A stretch of DNA of 64,000 nt from Microbacterium aoyamense (lineage in GTDB: Bacteria; Actinomycetota; Actinomycetes; Actinomycetales; Microbacteriaceae). Numbering within the stretch: the first letter of the stretch is position 1; every line of letters starts with the position of its first letter. Made by a program: the position numbers and the translations under genes. Under the pieces are notes generated by a model that saw nothing but the letters and a program-made list of their open reading frames with translations, had not been told where the DNA came from and made no database searches. The stretch covers positions 1,178,001-1,242,000 of the forward strand of contig NZ_JAKNUT010000001.1 of NCBI RefSeq assembly GCF_023155855.1, written 5' to 3'. This document shows, piece by piece, positions 9,107 to 18,134 of the stretch.

Positions 9107-10270
9107 ATGTCGATGACCCTTCCCGCTTCCGCCCTCACCGCCGACGAGCGCGAGGCGATCCTCGAAGCCGTGCGCGACTTCGCCCGCACCGAGCTCGCAC
9201 CCCACGCGCTGGATTGGGACGAGCGCAAGCACTTCCCACGTGAGACCGTGCAGCGAGCGGGGGAGTTGGGGCTCGGCGGCATCTACGTCCGGGAGGATCT
9301 CGGGGGAGCAGGGCTCGGCCGCGCCGAGGCCGTCGCGATCTTCGAGGAGCTCGCTGCGGGCGATCCCGCCATCGCGGCGTACATCACGATCCACAACATG
9401 GTCGCCTGGATGATCGACGCCTACGGCGACGAGGCGCAGCGCGCGCAGTGGCTGCCGCGCCTCACCGCCATGGTCGACCTCGGCAGCTACTGCCTCACCG
9501 AGCCGGGTGCCGGATCGGATGCCGCGGCCATCACGACGAGCGCGATCCGATCGGGCGACGAGTACGTGCTCACGGGCGTCAAGCAGTTCATCTCGGGAGC
9601 GGGCGAGGCATCCGTCTACATCGTCATGGCCCGCACGGGCGAGCCGGGCGCGCGCGGCATCTCGGCCTTCCTGGTGCCCGCCGACGCGCCGGGCCTCTCC
9701 TTCGGCGCGAACGAGAAGAAGATGGGCTGGAACGCGCAGCCGACGCGCCAGGTCATCCTCGACGAAGTGCGGGTGCCGGCCTCGAGCATGCTCGGTATCG
9801 AGGGGCAGGGCTTCAAGATCGCGATGTCGGCGCTGAACGGCGGGCGCATCAACATCGCCGCGTGCTCTCTCGGCGGCGCGCAGTGGGCCCTCGACAAGGC
9901 GACGGCGTACGTGCACGAGCGCTTCACCTTCGGCGAGCCGCTCGCCGAGAAGCAGAGCATCGTCTTCACGCTCGCCGACATGGCGACGGAGCTGCGCGCC
10001 GCGCGCGCCCTGGTGCGGGACGCCGCGGCCGCCGTCGACGCCGGTGCCGAGGACGCCTCTCTGCAGTGCGCGATGGCGAAACGCTTCGCGACGGATGCGG
10101 GGTTCTCGGTCGCGAACCAGGCGCTCCAGCTGCACGGCGGGTACGGGTACCTGCACGACTACGGCATCGAGAAGGTCGTCCGCGATCTGCGCGTGCACCA
10201 GATCCTCGAGGGGACGAACGAGATCATGCGCGTCATCATCGGCCGCGAGTTGCTGGGGTCGAAGCGATGA
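9107..10270 (+). CDS. Acyl-CoA dehydrogenase (isobutyryl-CoA-type)
   Basis: An FAD-dependent acyl-CoA dehydrogenase of 387 residues, the usual family length. The catalytic base is Glu368 in LEGTNEIMR, and the flavin/substrate region QLHGGYGYLHDYGIEKVVRD is intact. The start at 9107 is preferred over 9095 because GGAG (9097-9100) stands 6 bases before it. It overlaps the next gene by ATGA. With 3-hydroxyisobutyrate dehydrogenase and an enoyl-CoA hydratase behind it, the best reading is isobutyryl-CoA (valine) or another branched-chain acyl-CoA dehydrogenase; the exact chain preference is inferred. Its electrons would go to the ETF encoded 2.3 kb downstream. An 8-base palindrome GGACGTCC lies at 9012-9019 upstream and may be an operator. 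Confidence 0.9.
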   Translation: MSMTLPASALTADEREAILEAVRDFARTELAPHALDWDERKHFPRETVQRAGELGLGGIYVREDLGGAGLGRAEAVAIFEELAAGDPAIAAYITIHNMVAWMIDAYGDEAQRAQWLPRLTAMVDLGSYCLTEPGAGSDAAAITTSAIRSGDEYVLTGVKQFISGAGEASVYIVMARTGEPGARGISAFLVPADAPGLSFGANEKKMGWNAQPTRQVILDEVRVPASSMLGIEGQGFKIAMSALNGGRINIAACSLGGAQWALDKATAYVHERFTFGEPLAEKQSIVFTLADMATELRAARALVRDAAAAVDAGAEDASLQCAMAKRFATDAGFSVANQALQLHGGYGYLHDYGIEKVVRDLRVHQILEGTNEIMRVIIGRELLGSKR

Positions 10271-11160
10271 GGATCGCATTCCTGGGCCTCGGCCACATGG
10301 GCCTGCCGATGGCCAAGAACCTCGCTGCGGCCGGCCACGACGTCGTCGGGTTCGACGTCTTCCCCGCGGCGGTCGACACGGCGCTCGACGCCGGCCTCGC
10401 GGTCACCCTGTCGGCGCAGGCCGCGGTGGACGGCGCAGACGTCGTGATCACGATGTTCCAGTCCGGCGCGCAGGTGATCGCGGCCTACCGCGGCGCCGGC
10501 GGCGACGGACTGGTCGACGTCGCCCCGCCGGGCACCCTCTTCATCGACTGCTCGACGATCTCGGTCGAGGAGGCGCAGGAGGCGCACCGCATCGCCGAGA
10601 TCGCGGGTCATCGCTCACTGGATGCGCCCGTGTCGGGTGGGGTCGTCGGCGCCGAGAACGCGACGCTCGCCTTCATGGTGGGCGGCTCCGACGTCGATTT
10701 CGAGTCGGCGCGGCCGATTCTCGAGGCGATGGGACGCCGTGTCGTGCATTGCGGCGGTGCGGGACTCGGCCAGGCCGCGAAGGTGTGCAACAACATGATC
10801 CTCGCCGTGTCGCAGATCGCGGTCGCCGAGGCGTTCGTGCTCGGCGAGCGACTCGGCCTCACTCATCAGGCACTCTTCGACGTCGCCTCGAACGCGTCGG
10901 GTCAGTGCTGGGCGCTCACGACGAACTGCCCCGTACCGGGTCCGGTTCCGACGAGTCCCGCCAATCGCGACTACCAGCCGGGCTTCGCCGGGGCACTCAT
11001 GAACAAGGACCTCGGGCTCGCCGAGCAGGCGATCGCGTCGACAGGTGTCGATGCCCGAATGGGGATGCTGGCGCGCGAGATCTACAAGGAGTTCGCGGAC
11101 GGCGCCGGGGCAGGGCAGGATTTCTCGGGGATCATCAACACGATCCGCGAAGACGCCTGA
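10267..11160 (+). CDS. mmsB: 3-hydroxyisobutyrate dehydrogenase
   Basis: 297 residues. The N-terminus MRIAFLGLGHMGLPMAKNL is the NAD(P)-binding Rossmann motif of beta-hydroxyacid dehydrogenases; DAPVSGGVVGAENATLAFMVGG is the substrate-binding block, and the Lys in GLGQAAKVCNNM is the expected catalytic residue. It oxidises 3-hydroxyisobutyrate to methylmalonate semialdehyde in valine catabolism. The ATG overlaps the preceding stop by 4 bases (ATGA), so translation is coupled. The methylmalonate-semialdehyde dehydrogenase (MmsA) needed for the next step is not in this window. Confidence 0.92.
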   Translation: MRIAFLGLGHMGLPMAKNLAAAGHDVVGFDVFPAAVDTALDAGLAVTLSAQAAVDGADVVITMFQSGAQVIAAYRGAGGDGLVDVAPPGTLFIDCSTISVEEAQEAHRIAEIAGHRSLDAPVSGGVVGAENATLAFMVGGSDVDFESARPILEAMGRRVVHCGGAGLGQAAKVCNNMILAVSQIAVAEAFVLGERLGLTHQALFDVASNASGQCWALTTNCPVPGPVPTSPANRDYQPGFAGALMNKDLGLAEQAIASTGVDARMGMLAREIYKEFADGAGAGQDFSGIINTIREDA

Positions 11161-11169
11161 GGAGACATC

Positions 11170-11943
11170 GTGACGTACGAGACCATCATCGTCGAGACCC
11201 GTGGCCGCGTCGGCTGGATCACGCTGAATCGCCCCGAGGCGCTCAATGCCCTGAACACGCAAGTGATGCTCGACATCGTCGCGGCATCCACCGCCTTCGA
11301 CGCCGACGACACGATCGGCGCGATCGTGCTCACCGGATCGGAGCGCGCGTTCGCCGCTGGCGCTGACATCAAGGAGATGGAGTCGAAGTCGGGGCTCGAG
11401 ATGATCATGGGCGAGCACTTCGGGCAGTGGCAGCGGTTCGCCGACCTGCGCACTCCTGTGATCGCCGCGGTCTCGGGCTACGCGCTGGGCGGCGGGTGCG
11501 AGCTCGCGATGATGTGCGACATCATCCTCGCCGCTGATACCGCCAAGTTCGGGCAGCCCGAGATCAACCTCGGGGTCATCCCCGGGATGGGCGGCTCGCA
11601 GCGCCTGCTCCGCGCGGTCGGCTACTACAAGGCGGCCGAGCTGATCCTGACGGGCCGGATGATGGATGCCTCCGAAGCCGAGCGCTCGGGGCTCGTGTCG
11701 CGCGTCGTGCCCGCCGCGGACCTGCTCGACGAGGCGGCAAAGGTCGCCGAGGCGATCGCATCGAAGTCGCTGCCCTCGGTGTACGCCGCGAAGGCCGCGC
11801 TCGACGTCGCGATGGAGACCCCCCTTGCCGAGGGGCTGCGGTTCGAGAAGCACGCGTTCGCGGCACTCTTCTCGACCGACGACCAGAAGGAAGGCATGGC
11901 GGCCTTCCGCGAGAAGCGGACGCCCGATTTCACCAACCGCTAG
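11170..11943 (+). CDS. echA: Enoyl-CoA hydratase/isomerase (crotonase family)
   Basis: 257 residues, the typical length. It starts with GTG, with GAGGAG 5-6 bases upstream. Crotonase features are present: [11 protein letters not shown] (CoA adenine/oxyanion loop), [15 protein letters not shown] (oxyanion hole) with the first catalytic Glu in ELAM, and [19 protein letters not shown] with the second catalytic Glu. It hydrates trans-2-enoyl-CoA to 3-hydroxyacyl-CoA; in this operon it probably acts on methacrylyl-CoA or short chains. It is the last gene of the three-gene catabolic operon, and its 3' end overlaps the convergent MarR gene by 4 bases. Confidence 0.93.
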   Translation: MTYETIIVETRGRVGWITLNRPEALNALNTQVMLDIVAASTAFDADDTIGAIVLTGSERAFAAGADIKEMESKSGLEMIMGEHFGQWQRFADLRTPVIAAVSGYALGGGCELAMMCDIILAADTAKFGQPEINLGVIPGMGGSQRLLRAVGYYKAAELILTGRMMDASEAERSGLVSRVVPAADLLDEAAKVAEAIASKSLPSVYAAKAALDVAMETPLAEGLRFEKHAFAALFSTDDQKEGMAAFREKRTPDFTNR

Positions 11944-12476
11944 AGCGGGTCGGGCATGGGCCTCGGGTCTTCGAAGTCGCCGGCGTCCTTGCGCAGCCGC
12001 GCGATGATCGACACCAGTTCGTCGGTGTCCTCGCCCGAGAGACCCGGACGCGTGAAGACCTCGTCGTTGAGGGCGGCCGTGGCGCGCTCGGCGAGGTCGC
12101 GCCCCGCGTCGGTCAGGGTCAGCAGGGTCGCGCGCCCGTCATCGGGGTGCGGCTCGCGAGTGACGAACCCGTCGCGCACGAGACGGTCGACGGTGTTCGT
12201 GACGCTCGTGGGATGCACCTGCAGACGCGCGATCGCGCTCGCCATCGGCATCCGTCCCTCCCGCGTGAATGCGAGCAAACGGAGCATCTCGTACCGCGCG
12301 AACGAGAGACCGAACGGCTTCAGGGCACGATCGATGCGCGCGAGCAGGATCTGCTGCGCGCGGATGATCGAGGTGACGACGGACATGCCGGGCGCGGCAT
12401 CCGTCCACCCGTGCATCAGCCATTGGCGCTTGGCCTCGGCGATCGGATCGACCGGCAGCGCTCCTCGACGTGCCAT
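11940..12476 (-). CDS. MarR-family transcriptional regulator
   Basis: 178 residues when started at the ATG at 12476, which has a strong GAAAGGAGG-type site just upstream; the frame stays open further 5' without family similarity. The winged-helix region is [16 protein letters not shown]...[41 protein letters not shown], with the wing DDGR typical of MarR. It faces the etf operon divergently and converges on the fatty-acid/valine operon, so it probably controls one or both, sensing an acyl-CoA or aromatic acid. The ligand is unknown. Confidence 0.9.
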   Translation of the reverse strand: MARRGALPVDPIAEAKRQWLMHGWTDAAPGMSVVTSIIRAQQILLARIDRALKPFGLSFARYEMLRLLAFTREGRMPMASAIARLQVHPTSVTNTVDRLVRDGFVTREPHPDDGRATLLTLTDAGRDLAERATAALNDEVFTRPGLSGEDTDELVSIIARLRKDAGDFEDPRPMPDPL

Positions 12477-12507
12477 GGTCCTCCTTTCACCGACTTCCAC
12501 GGTACTG

Positions 12508-12560
12508 GTTCGCACCCTGCAACGAACGCGCGCAGGCCTGCACCTGCAGAACAATAGAAT
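12508..12560. promoter_or_regulatory. marR/etfB divergent control region
   Basis: GTTCG (12508-12512) and CGAAC (12523-12527) form an inverted repeat, and GCAGGCCTGC (12532-12541) is a perfect 10-base palindrome. A good -10 box TAGAAT (12555-12560) lies 24 bases before the etfB start. The palindromes sit where a repressor would cover the etfB promoter; the adjacent MarR protein is the natural candidate. Confidence 0.45.
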
Positions 12561-12584
12561 CGAAGAGGCAAAGGAGCGCTGCGT

Positions 12585-13361
12585 ATGAAGATCGTGGTCC
12601 TGGTGAAGGAAGTCCCCGATACGTATGGGGACCGCAAGCTGAGTCTCGAGACGGGTCTCGCCGATCGTGCGGCGTCCGAGACGGTGCTGGACGAGATCGG
12701 CGAGCGATCGCTCGAGGTGGCGCTGAAGTACGCCGATGCTCACGCGGATGCCGAGGTCGTGGTGCTGTCGATGGCGCCGGAGTCGGCGGCCGCGACGGTG
12801 CGCAAGGGGCTCGCGATGGGCGCCGGGTCGGCGGTGCAGGTCGTCGACGAGGCACTGCTAGGTGCTGATCTGGGGCTGACGGCCGAGGTGCTCGCCGCGG
12901 CGCTGCGAAAGACGGGTTTCGATCTCGTCATCACCGGCAATCAGTCCACCGACGGTTCGGGCGGTGTGCTCCCCGCGTGGCTGGCGGAGCTGCTCGATGT
13001 GCCGGCGGCGCTGAATCTGACGTCGGTCGAGATCGGCGAGTCGTCGGTGTCGGGGGTGCGGGCGACGGACGCGGGCACGGCCGAGGTGACGGCCGAGTTC
13101 CCGGCGATCATCTCGATCACCGAGGCGCTGCCCGATGCCCGGTTCCCGAACTTCAAGGGCATCATGGCGGCGAAGAAGAAGCCGTTCGAGACGCTGTCGC
13201 TGGCAGACCTCGACGTCGATGCGGAGGATGCCGCGGCATCCCGCTCGATCATGATCGCGCTCAGCGAGAAGCCCCCGCGCACGGCCGGGGTCAAGATCGT
13301 CGACGAGGGTGACGCGGGCGAGAAGCTCGCGGAGTTCCTCATCCAGAACCGGCTCGCGTAA
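12585..13361 (+). CDS. etfB: Electron transfer flavoprotein beta subunit
   Basis: 258 residues beginning MKIVVLVKEVPDTYG, the standard EtfB start, with the ETF alpha/beta domain (MAPESAAATVRKGLAMGAGSA; ITGNQSTDGSGG for AMP binding) and the C-terminal NFKGIMAAKKKP block. With EtfA it takes electrons from acyl-CoA dehydrogenases. AAAGGAG stands 7-8 bases upstream of the ATG. It is the first gene of an operon running etfB-etfA-cytochrome b-MBL hydrolase with gaps of 2 to 12 bases. Confidence 0.95.
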   Translation: MKIVVLVKEVPDTYGDRKLSLETGLADRAASETVLDEIGERSLEVALKYADAHADAEVVVLSMAPESAAATVRKGLAMGAGSAVQVVDEALLGADLGLTAEVLAAALRKTGFDLVITGNQSTDGSGGVLPAWLAELLDVPAALNLTSVEIGESSVSGVRATDAGTAEVTAEFPAIISITEALPDARFPNFKGIMAAKKKPFETLSLADLDVDAEDAAASRSIMIALSEKPPRTAGVKIVDEGDAGEKLAEFLIQNRLA

Positions 13362-13373
13362 GGAGTGGGTGGC

Positions 13374-14315
13374 ATGGCTTTTCCTGCGGATTCGATCCTC
13401 GTCCTGCTCGACCAGACCCCGTCGGGCGAACTCGCGAAGTCGTCGGCCGGGCTCCTGGGCGCTGCGTCCCAAGTTGGGACTCCAGTCGCGCTCGTCGTCG
13501 GCGGTGACGGAGCGGATGCCGGTGCCTTGGGCGCCGCACACGTCCTGACCGCGTCGGGTGACCGTGTGGACGCTCTGGCTGCCGCAGCGGCGCTCGTCCA
13601 GCCCGACGCGATCCTCGTGTCGCACTCGATCGAGGGGCGCGAGACCGCGGCCCGCTTCGCGGCCCGTGCGCGCTCTGCGCTCGCCGTCGACGCGGTCGGC
13701 GTAGTTCGCGACGACGAGGGCGTCGTGGCGCAGCATTCGGTCTACGGCGGCGCGTACAACGTGCAGTCGACCGCGACGTTCGGTGCCCCCGTGATCACAG
13801 TGCGGCAGGGAGCGGTGGATGCCCGGGCCGACGCCGTCGGGTCACCGGAGGTCCAGGCACTCGACGTGGAGGCTTCGGGCCGCAAGACGGCGACGGTCGG
13901 CGCGATCGAAGAGGCCGTCGTGTCCTCGACGCGGCCCGAACTGCGTGGTGCGGCGAAGGTCGTGTCCGGTGGTCGCGGTCTCGGGTCGGAAGAGAAGTTC
14001 GCCCTGGTCGACCAGCTCGCCGACGCGCTCGGCGCGGCGGTCGGCGCGTCGCGTGCCGCAGTCGACGCCGGGTATGTGCCGCAGACGTACCAGGTCGGTC
14101 AGACCGGTGTCTCGGTGTCGCCGCAGCTGTATGTCGCTCTCGGCATCTCGGGTGCGATCCAGCACAAGGCGGGCATGCAGACGGCCAAGACGATCGTCGC
14201 GATCAACAAGGACGGGGACGCCCCGATCTTCGAGATCGCCGACTTCGGCGTCGTCGGCGACCTGTTCACCGTCGTGCCGCAGCTGATCGCCGCGCTCGAG
14301 GCGAAGAAGGCGTAA
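13374..14315 (+). CDS. etfA: Electron transfer flavoprotein alpha subunit
   Basis: 313 residues from the ATG at 13374, 8 bases after AGGAG; an in-frame GTG at 13365 lies inside the ribosome binding site and is unlikely. The C-terminal FAD domain is complete: [54 protein letters not shown] and [20 protein letters not shown]. It forms the ETF heterodimer with the gene before it. The N-terminal domain is the usual diverged alpha/beta fold. No ETF:quinone oxidoreductase gene follows; a membrane cytochrome b does. Confidence 0.95.
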   Translation: MAFPADSILVLLDQTPSGELAKSSAGLLGAASQVGTPVALVVGGDGADAGALGAAHVLTASGDRVDALAAAAALVQPDAILVSHSIEGRETAARFAARARSALAVDAVGVVRDDEGVVAQHSVYGGAYNVQSTATFGAPVITVRQGAVDARADAVGSPEVQALDVEASGRKTATVGAIEEAVVSSTRPELRGAAKVVSGGRGLGSEEKFALVDQLADALGAAVGASRAAVDAGYVPQTYQVGQTGVSVSPQLYVALGISGAIQHKAGMQTAKTIVAINKDGDAPIFEIADFGVVGDLFTVVPQLIAALEAKKA

Positions 14316-14321
14316 TCCCCG

Positions 14322-15995
14322 ATGGCGTCGTACGGGCAGACACTGCGTCGTGGGCTTCCGCGCCGCCCCGGCGGCGACCCCTGGCCCCCGGCCGGCGACG
14401 CGCCGGTCGAGGCCGTGGGGGCTGTGACGACAGCGCCTGCGGTCGCCGAAACCGTGGAACCGCCCGTCGCGCCGGCCGGGGTCGATGAGTCCATCGCCGC
14501 GGCGCCAGCTGATGTTTCGACGAGCGTGCCCGCCACCGCAGCCGGTGCCGCGGCCTCGCGCGCAGACGCCGGAGGCCGTGCCGTCCGTCGGGGCCTGCCC
14601 CGCGTGCCCGGCGGCGAGCCCTGGCCCCCGGCATCGGCCGCCGCGGCCGCCGTCGCGACCGTAGCCGCCCCCGCCGTTGCCAAGACTCCGGCGGACGAGC
14701 CGGTCGTTCCGGCCGTCGACGCGGCCCCGAAAAGCGAAACCCCCGCGACCACCGTCAGAACTGCTGCGGCGACGACCGCGGGGTCGGGGAGCGCGCTGCG
14801 GCGCGGCCTGCCGCGCGTGCCGGGCGGCGACCCCTGGCCTCCTGCGGGCTTCGCGCCCGCTGCCGTTGTCGCAGACGACATCGTCGTGGAGACGGTCGGC
14901 GTCGCACCCGAGCCTGCGGTGCAGGAGTCCGCCGTGGCCGCGGTGCCCGCGGCATCCATCGACGTGTCGACACCGCTCCCGTTCACCCGCACCGTCTGGC
15001 AGGGCGCGGCCGCTCGCCGGTTCGAGGCGGAGCAGCGGGCGGGAGTGAAGCTGACGACACCCGAACCGCAGCGGCACGGGCCGTTCACGAAGCTGCAGTG
15101 GGCCGGGGCGGTGATCGTCGGCGGTGGTGGACTGCTGTTCGCCGCGGGCATGGCAGTGCTCATCGTCCGATGGCTGCTGTCCACGCAGTGGGGGGTCGAC
15201 TTCCTCGCCGCCTACCCGGGCGAGTATCACCTGCCCGAGGGCGCCCCCGTCGGGTTCCCGGCGTGGCTGGGCTGGCAGCACTTCTTCAATGTGTTCCTGA
15301 TGGTGCTGATCATCCGCTCCGGGCTGCAGGTGCGCACCGAGAAGCGTCCGACCGCGTTCTGGACGCCGCGGAAGAACCCGAAGGGCAAGATCAGCCTCAA
15401 CCTCTGGTTCCACCAGAGCCTCGACATCCTGTGGTTGGTCAACGGTGTCATCTTCGTCGTGCTGCTGTTCGTCTCGGGACAGTGGATGCGGGTCATCCCG
15501 ACCTCTTGGGAGGTCTTCCCCAACGCGGTCTCGGCTGTGCTGCAGTACATCTCGCTGGACTGGCCGACCGAGAACGGCTGGGCGAATTACAACTCGATCC
15601 AGCAGATCGCGTACTTCGTCACGATCTTCATCGCCGCACCGGTGGCAGCGATCACCGGGTTCCGGATGTCGGGCATGTGGCCCAAGAACGCGAAGGGCCT
15701 CAGCAAGGCGTACCCGATCGAGTGGGCGCGCGCCGTGCACTTCCCGACGATGCTGTACTTCGTCGCGTTCATCGCCGTCCACGTCTTCCTCGTCTTCGCG
15801 ACGGGGGCCCTGCGCAACCTCAACCACATGTACGCGGCACAGGGCTCAGTCGACCCGAACGCCTACGCCGACAACTGGACCGGGTTCTGGTTCTTCGTGG
15901 CATCCCTCGTCGTGATCGTCGCCGCCTGGATCGCCGCCCGCCCACTGACCCTCGCCCCCATCGCCCGGTTGTTCGGCAACGTCAGCGGGCGCTGA
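14322..15995 (+). CDS. Membrane cytochrome b (FdhI/b561-like) with repeated proline-rich N-terminal tail
   Basis: 557 residues. The first 250 or so are low-complexity Ala/Pro/Val sequence carrying the motif RRGLPRxPGGxPWPP three times (residues 8-23, 88-103, 159-174). From about residue 255 a di-heme cytochrome b domain follows with several membrane helices; likely heme His residues are in GWQHFFN, LWFHQSL, RAVHFPTM and AVHVFLVF, the layout of formate-dehydrogenase gamma or thiosulfate-reductase cytochrome b subunits. It starts 6 bases after etfA and has no clear ribosome site, so it depends on coupled translation. The context suggests it passes ETF electrons to quinone, in place of ETF:QO; that role is inferred. 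Confidence 0.8.
   Translation: MASYGQTLRRGLPRRPGGDPWPPAGDAPVEAVGAVTTAPAVAETVEPPVAPAGVDESIAAAPADVSTSVPATAAGAAASRADAGGRAVRRGLPRVPGGEPWPPASAAAAAVATVAAPAVAKTPADEPVVPAVDAAPKSETPATTVRTAAATTAGSGSALRRGLPRVPGGDPWPPAGFAPAAVVADDIVVETVGVAPEPAVQESAVAAVPAASIDVSTPLPFTRTVWQGAAARRFEAEQRAGVKLTTPEPQRHGPFTKLQWAGAVIVGGGGLLFAAGMAVLIVRWLLSTQWGVDFLAAYPGEYHLPEGAPVGFPAWLGWQHFFNVFLMVLIIRSGLQVRTEKRPTAFWTPRKNPKGKISLNLWFHQSLDILWLVNGVIFVVLLFVSGQWMRVIPTSWEVFPNAVSAVLQYISLDWPTENGWANYNSIQQIAYFVTIFIAAPVAAITGFRMSGMWPKNAKGLSKAYPIEWARAVHFPTMLYFVAFIAVHVFLVFATGALRNLNHMYAAQGSVDPNAYADNWTGFWFFVASLVVIVAAWIAARPLTLAPIARLFGNVSGR
14343..14843 (+). repeat. Three in-frame copies of an RRGLPRxPGGxPWPP coding repeat
   Basis: Copies lie at 14343-14390, 14583-14630 and 14796-14843, separated by Ala/Pro-rich spacers of about 64 and 55 residues. 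The residues are nearly invariant while the spacers are not, so the motif itself seems to be kept by selection. Its two Arg and Trp-Pro-Pro core could be a docking peptide for a soluble partner. Confidence 0.8.
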
Positions 15996-15997
15996 CC

Positions 15998-16804
15998 ATG
16001 GTGGACGCGGAGGGGTGGACGCGTCTCATCACGCGTGTGCTCGCGTCGAATCCGGGGCCGATGACGCTCGACGGCACGAACTCGCTCGTGATCCGTGCGC
16101 CGGGGAACGAGACGGCGGTGGTCGTGGACCCGGGGCCCGATGACGCGCATATCGAGACGCTCCTCGCGCTAGGCCCCGTCGATCTGATTCTCCTGACGCA
16201 CCATCACATCGACCACACGGAGTCCGCGGCGCGCTTCTCGACCTTGACGGGTGCGCCTGTGCGTGCGGCCGATCCGGCGCTCTGCATCGATGGCCCCCCA
16301 CTCGCAGACGGTGAGCTCATCGTCGCCGGCGGCACACGGATCGAGATCGTCGCGACCCCGGGGCACACGGCGGATTCCGTGTCGCTCTTCCTGCCCGACG
16401 ACACCGCTCTCGAGACGGAGCGGACGGGTTCGATGATCACCGGCGACACGATCCTCGGCCGGGGGACGACGATCATCGCACAGCCCGACGGATCGCTCGC
16501 CGACTATCTGCGTTCGCTCGATCATCTCGCGGCGTTCGGGCCGGTCGCGGTCGCCCCCGCGCACGGGCCGATGCTCGATGATCTCGCCGAAGTCTGCCGC
16601 GTCTACGCGTCGCACCGTCGCGAGCGCCTCGCATCCATCCGCGCCGTGCTCCGAGGTCTCGATCTCGAGCCGAAGACGGACGCCACGACGGTGACGGCCG
16701 TCGTGGATGCGGTGTACTCCGACATCGCCCCAGAGGTGCGGTTCGCCGCCGAGGCATCCACACGGGCGCAGCTCGAGTACTTGGCGGATCACACCGGGGG
16801 ATAA
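15998..16804 (+). CDS. MBL-fold metallo-hydrolase
   Basis: 268 residues with the metallo-beta-lactamase zinc signature THHHIDHTE, a second His in TPGHTADSVS, Asp in TGDTILGRG and a late His in PAHGP. The N-terminal SNPGPMTLDGTNS and the C-terminal helical region (HRRERLASIRAVL) match the LACTB2-like/RNase-Z-like subgroup of small hydrolases. It begins 2 bases after the cytochrome gene and therefore belongs to the etf operon. The substrate is unknown; thioesters or RNA are possible for this subgroup. Confidence 0.88.
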   Translation: MVDAEGWTRLITRVLASNPGPMTLDGTNSLVIRAPGNETAVVVDPGPDDAHIETLLALGPVDLILLTHHHIDHTESAARFSTLTGAPVRAADPALCIDGPPLADGELIVAGGTRIEIVATPGHTADSVSLFLPDDTALETERTGSMITGDTILGRGTTIIAQPDGSLADYLRSLDHLAAFGPVAVAPAHGPMLDDLAEVCRVYASHRRERLASIRAVLRGLDLEPKTDATTVTAVVDAVYSDIAPEVRFAAEASTRAQLEYLADHTGG

Positions 16805-16856
16805 CCCGAAGCGAAGTCTCCGGCCACCTCGGGAGCGCTCGCGCGCACGTGCGGCC

Positions 16857-16862
16857 TACCGT
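16857..16862 (+). promoter_or_regulatory. Leaderless-type -10 box TACCGT
   Basis: TACCGT ends exactly 6 bases before the ATG at 16869, and no Shine-Dalgarno is present. This is the spacing of actinobacterial leaderless promoters, in which transcription begins at the start codon. Confidence 0.55.
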
Positions 16863-16868
16863 GGGCGT

Positions 16869-18134
16869 ATGGCTTCCCAGACTGTCACGCCGACCGTGTC
16901 GGTGACCTCCCCGCGAAGAGTCGCCGCCGCGATCGCCCAGCTCGCCGCGCTCGGCGTCATCGGACCGGTCGTGCTCACGATCCTCGGCACGTTCCTCGGC
17001 CTCGGTGTGGGTCTGCTCCTCGTGTTCCTCATCGGAATCGTGTTCCTGCTCGCGCTCGTCTACATGCTCTACGGCGTCAGCTGGTTCGAGACGGCGCGCA
17101 TCGACGGGCTCTACGGTTTCGGCCTTCCCGCCCGCCGACTCCGCACGAGCGGTCGCCCCGGGTTCGGGGGCTTCCTGCGCACCCTCTGGCTGCAGCTCAC
17201 TGACCCGGGGAGCTGGCGCGGTGTCGCGAGCTTCACGATCGCGACGATCCTCGGCTGGATCGTCGTCGCGCTGGTCGGCATCGCGGCATCCGGTGTCGTG
17301 CTCGCCTTCGCTCCGCTCTATGCCGACGGGCAGGCCGTCCCCCTCGTCCGGACGGGGCTTGACGTCCCCGTCCTGTGGGCGGTGCCGGTGGGCCTGATCG
17401 CCGCTGCCCTCGCGCTCGCCGCGATCGTCGGCTGCGGCATCCTGCACGGGATCCTCGCCCGTGCCGTCCTCGTCCCCTCGCGCGAGGCGCAGCTCGCCGA
17501 AGCCGCGCGCACATCGAGTGCGCAGCGCGCCGGTGCGGTTCGCGCAGCGGACGTCGAGCGCACGCGCATCGAGCGCGACCTGCATGATGGCGTCCAGCCG
17601 CGACTCGTGTCGGTCGGAATGACGCTTGGCCTCGCGCAGCAGAAGCTCGAGAGCGACCCCGAGGCGGCGAAGGCCCTGATCGCCGAGGCGCACACCTCGA
17701 CGAAGGCGGCGATCACGGAGTTGCGGCAGTTGGCCCGCGGCATCCACACCTCCGTCCTCGACGACCGCGGACTCGACGCCGCCCTCTCGGCGCTCGCGGG
17801 CCGCTCGGTCGTGCCGGTGCACCTCGACGTGCGCATAGAGGGGCGATGCAGTCGGGATGCCGAGGCCGCCGCGTACTTCGCGATCGCCGAGGCGCTCACG
17901 AACGCGGCGAAGCATGCACACGCCTCGGAAGTGCGGGTCGTCGTGCGGCGGCGTGACGGTGGGATCCTGTGGGCCCGCGTCGAGGATGACGGCGTCGGTG
18001 GTGCGCGGATCATCGCCGGAGGCGGCCTCGACGGCATCGTGAACCGCATCATCGCGGCGGGCGGAGAAGCGCGCCTCGACAGCCCCGTGGGCGGACCGAC
18101 GTCGGTGGAGGTGAGCCTGCCGTGCGCATTCTGA
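16869..18134 (+). CDS. Sensor histidine kinase with polytopic N-terminal sensor
   Basis: 421 residues. Two hydrophobic segments lie near residues 17-65 and two more near 118-205, separated by a cytoplasmic ARIDGLYGFGLPARRL stretch typical of the putative sensor domain found in actinobacterial kinases. The HisKA_3 box RIERDLHDGVQ places the phospho-accepting His at residue 239; the ATPase part has the N-box EALTNAAKHAHAS and the G-box VEDDGVGGARI, then GGLDGIVNRI. It is a NarL-type kinase paired with the response regulator that overlaps its end by 13 bases. The ORF stays open upstream, but the family similarity and leaderless promoter support 16869. Confidence 0.9.
   Translation: MASQTVTPTVSVTSPRRVAAAIAQLAALGVIGPVVLTILGTFLGLGVGLLLVFLIGIVFLLALVYMLYGVSWFETARIDGLYGFGLPARRLRTSGRPGFGGFLRTLWLQLTDPGSWRGVASFTIATILGWIVVALVGIAASGVVLAFAPLYADGQAVPLVRTGLDVPVLWAVPVGLIAAALALAAIVGCGILHGILARAVLVPSREAQLAEAARTSSAQRAGAVRAADVERTRIERDLHDGVQPRLVSVGMTLGLAQQKLESDPEAAKALIAEAHTSTKAAITELRQLARGIHTSVLDDRGLDAALSALAGRSVVPVHLDVRIEGRCSRDAEAAAYFAIAEALTNAAKHAHASEVRVVVRRRDGGILWARVEDDGVGGARIIAGGGLDGIVNRIIAAGGEARLDSPVGGPTSVEVSLPCAF

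Noticed and set aside
14343-14843. The triple repeat as a DNA-level mobile repeat
   Set aside because: Conservation is at the protein level in one frame, with different synonymous codons between copies.
13842-15827. A 661-codon minus-strand frame opposite etfA and the cytochrome gene
   Set aside because: It has no recognisable domain; the plus-strand genes have clear family motifs and operon spacing.
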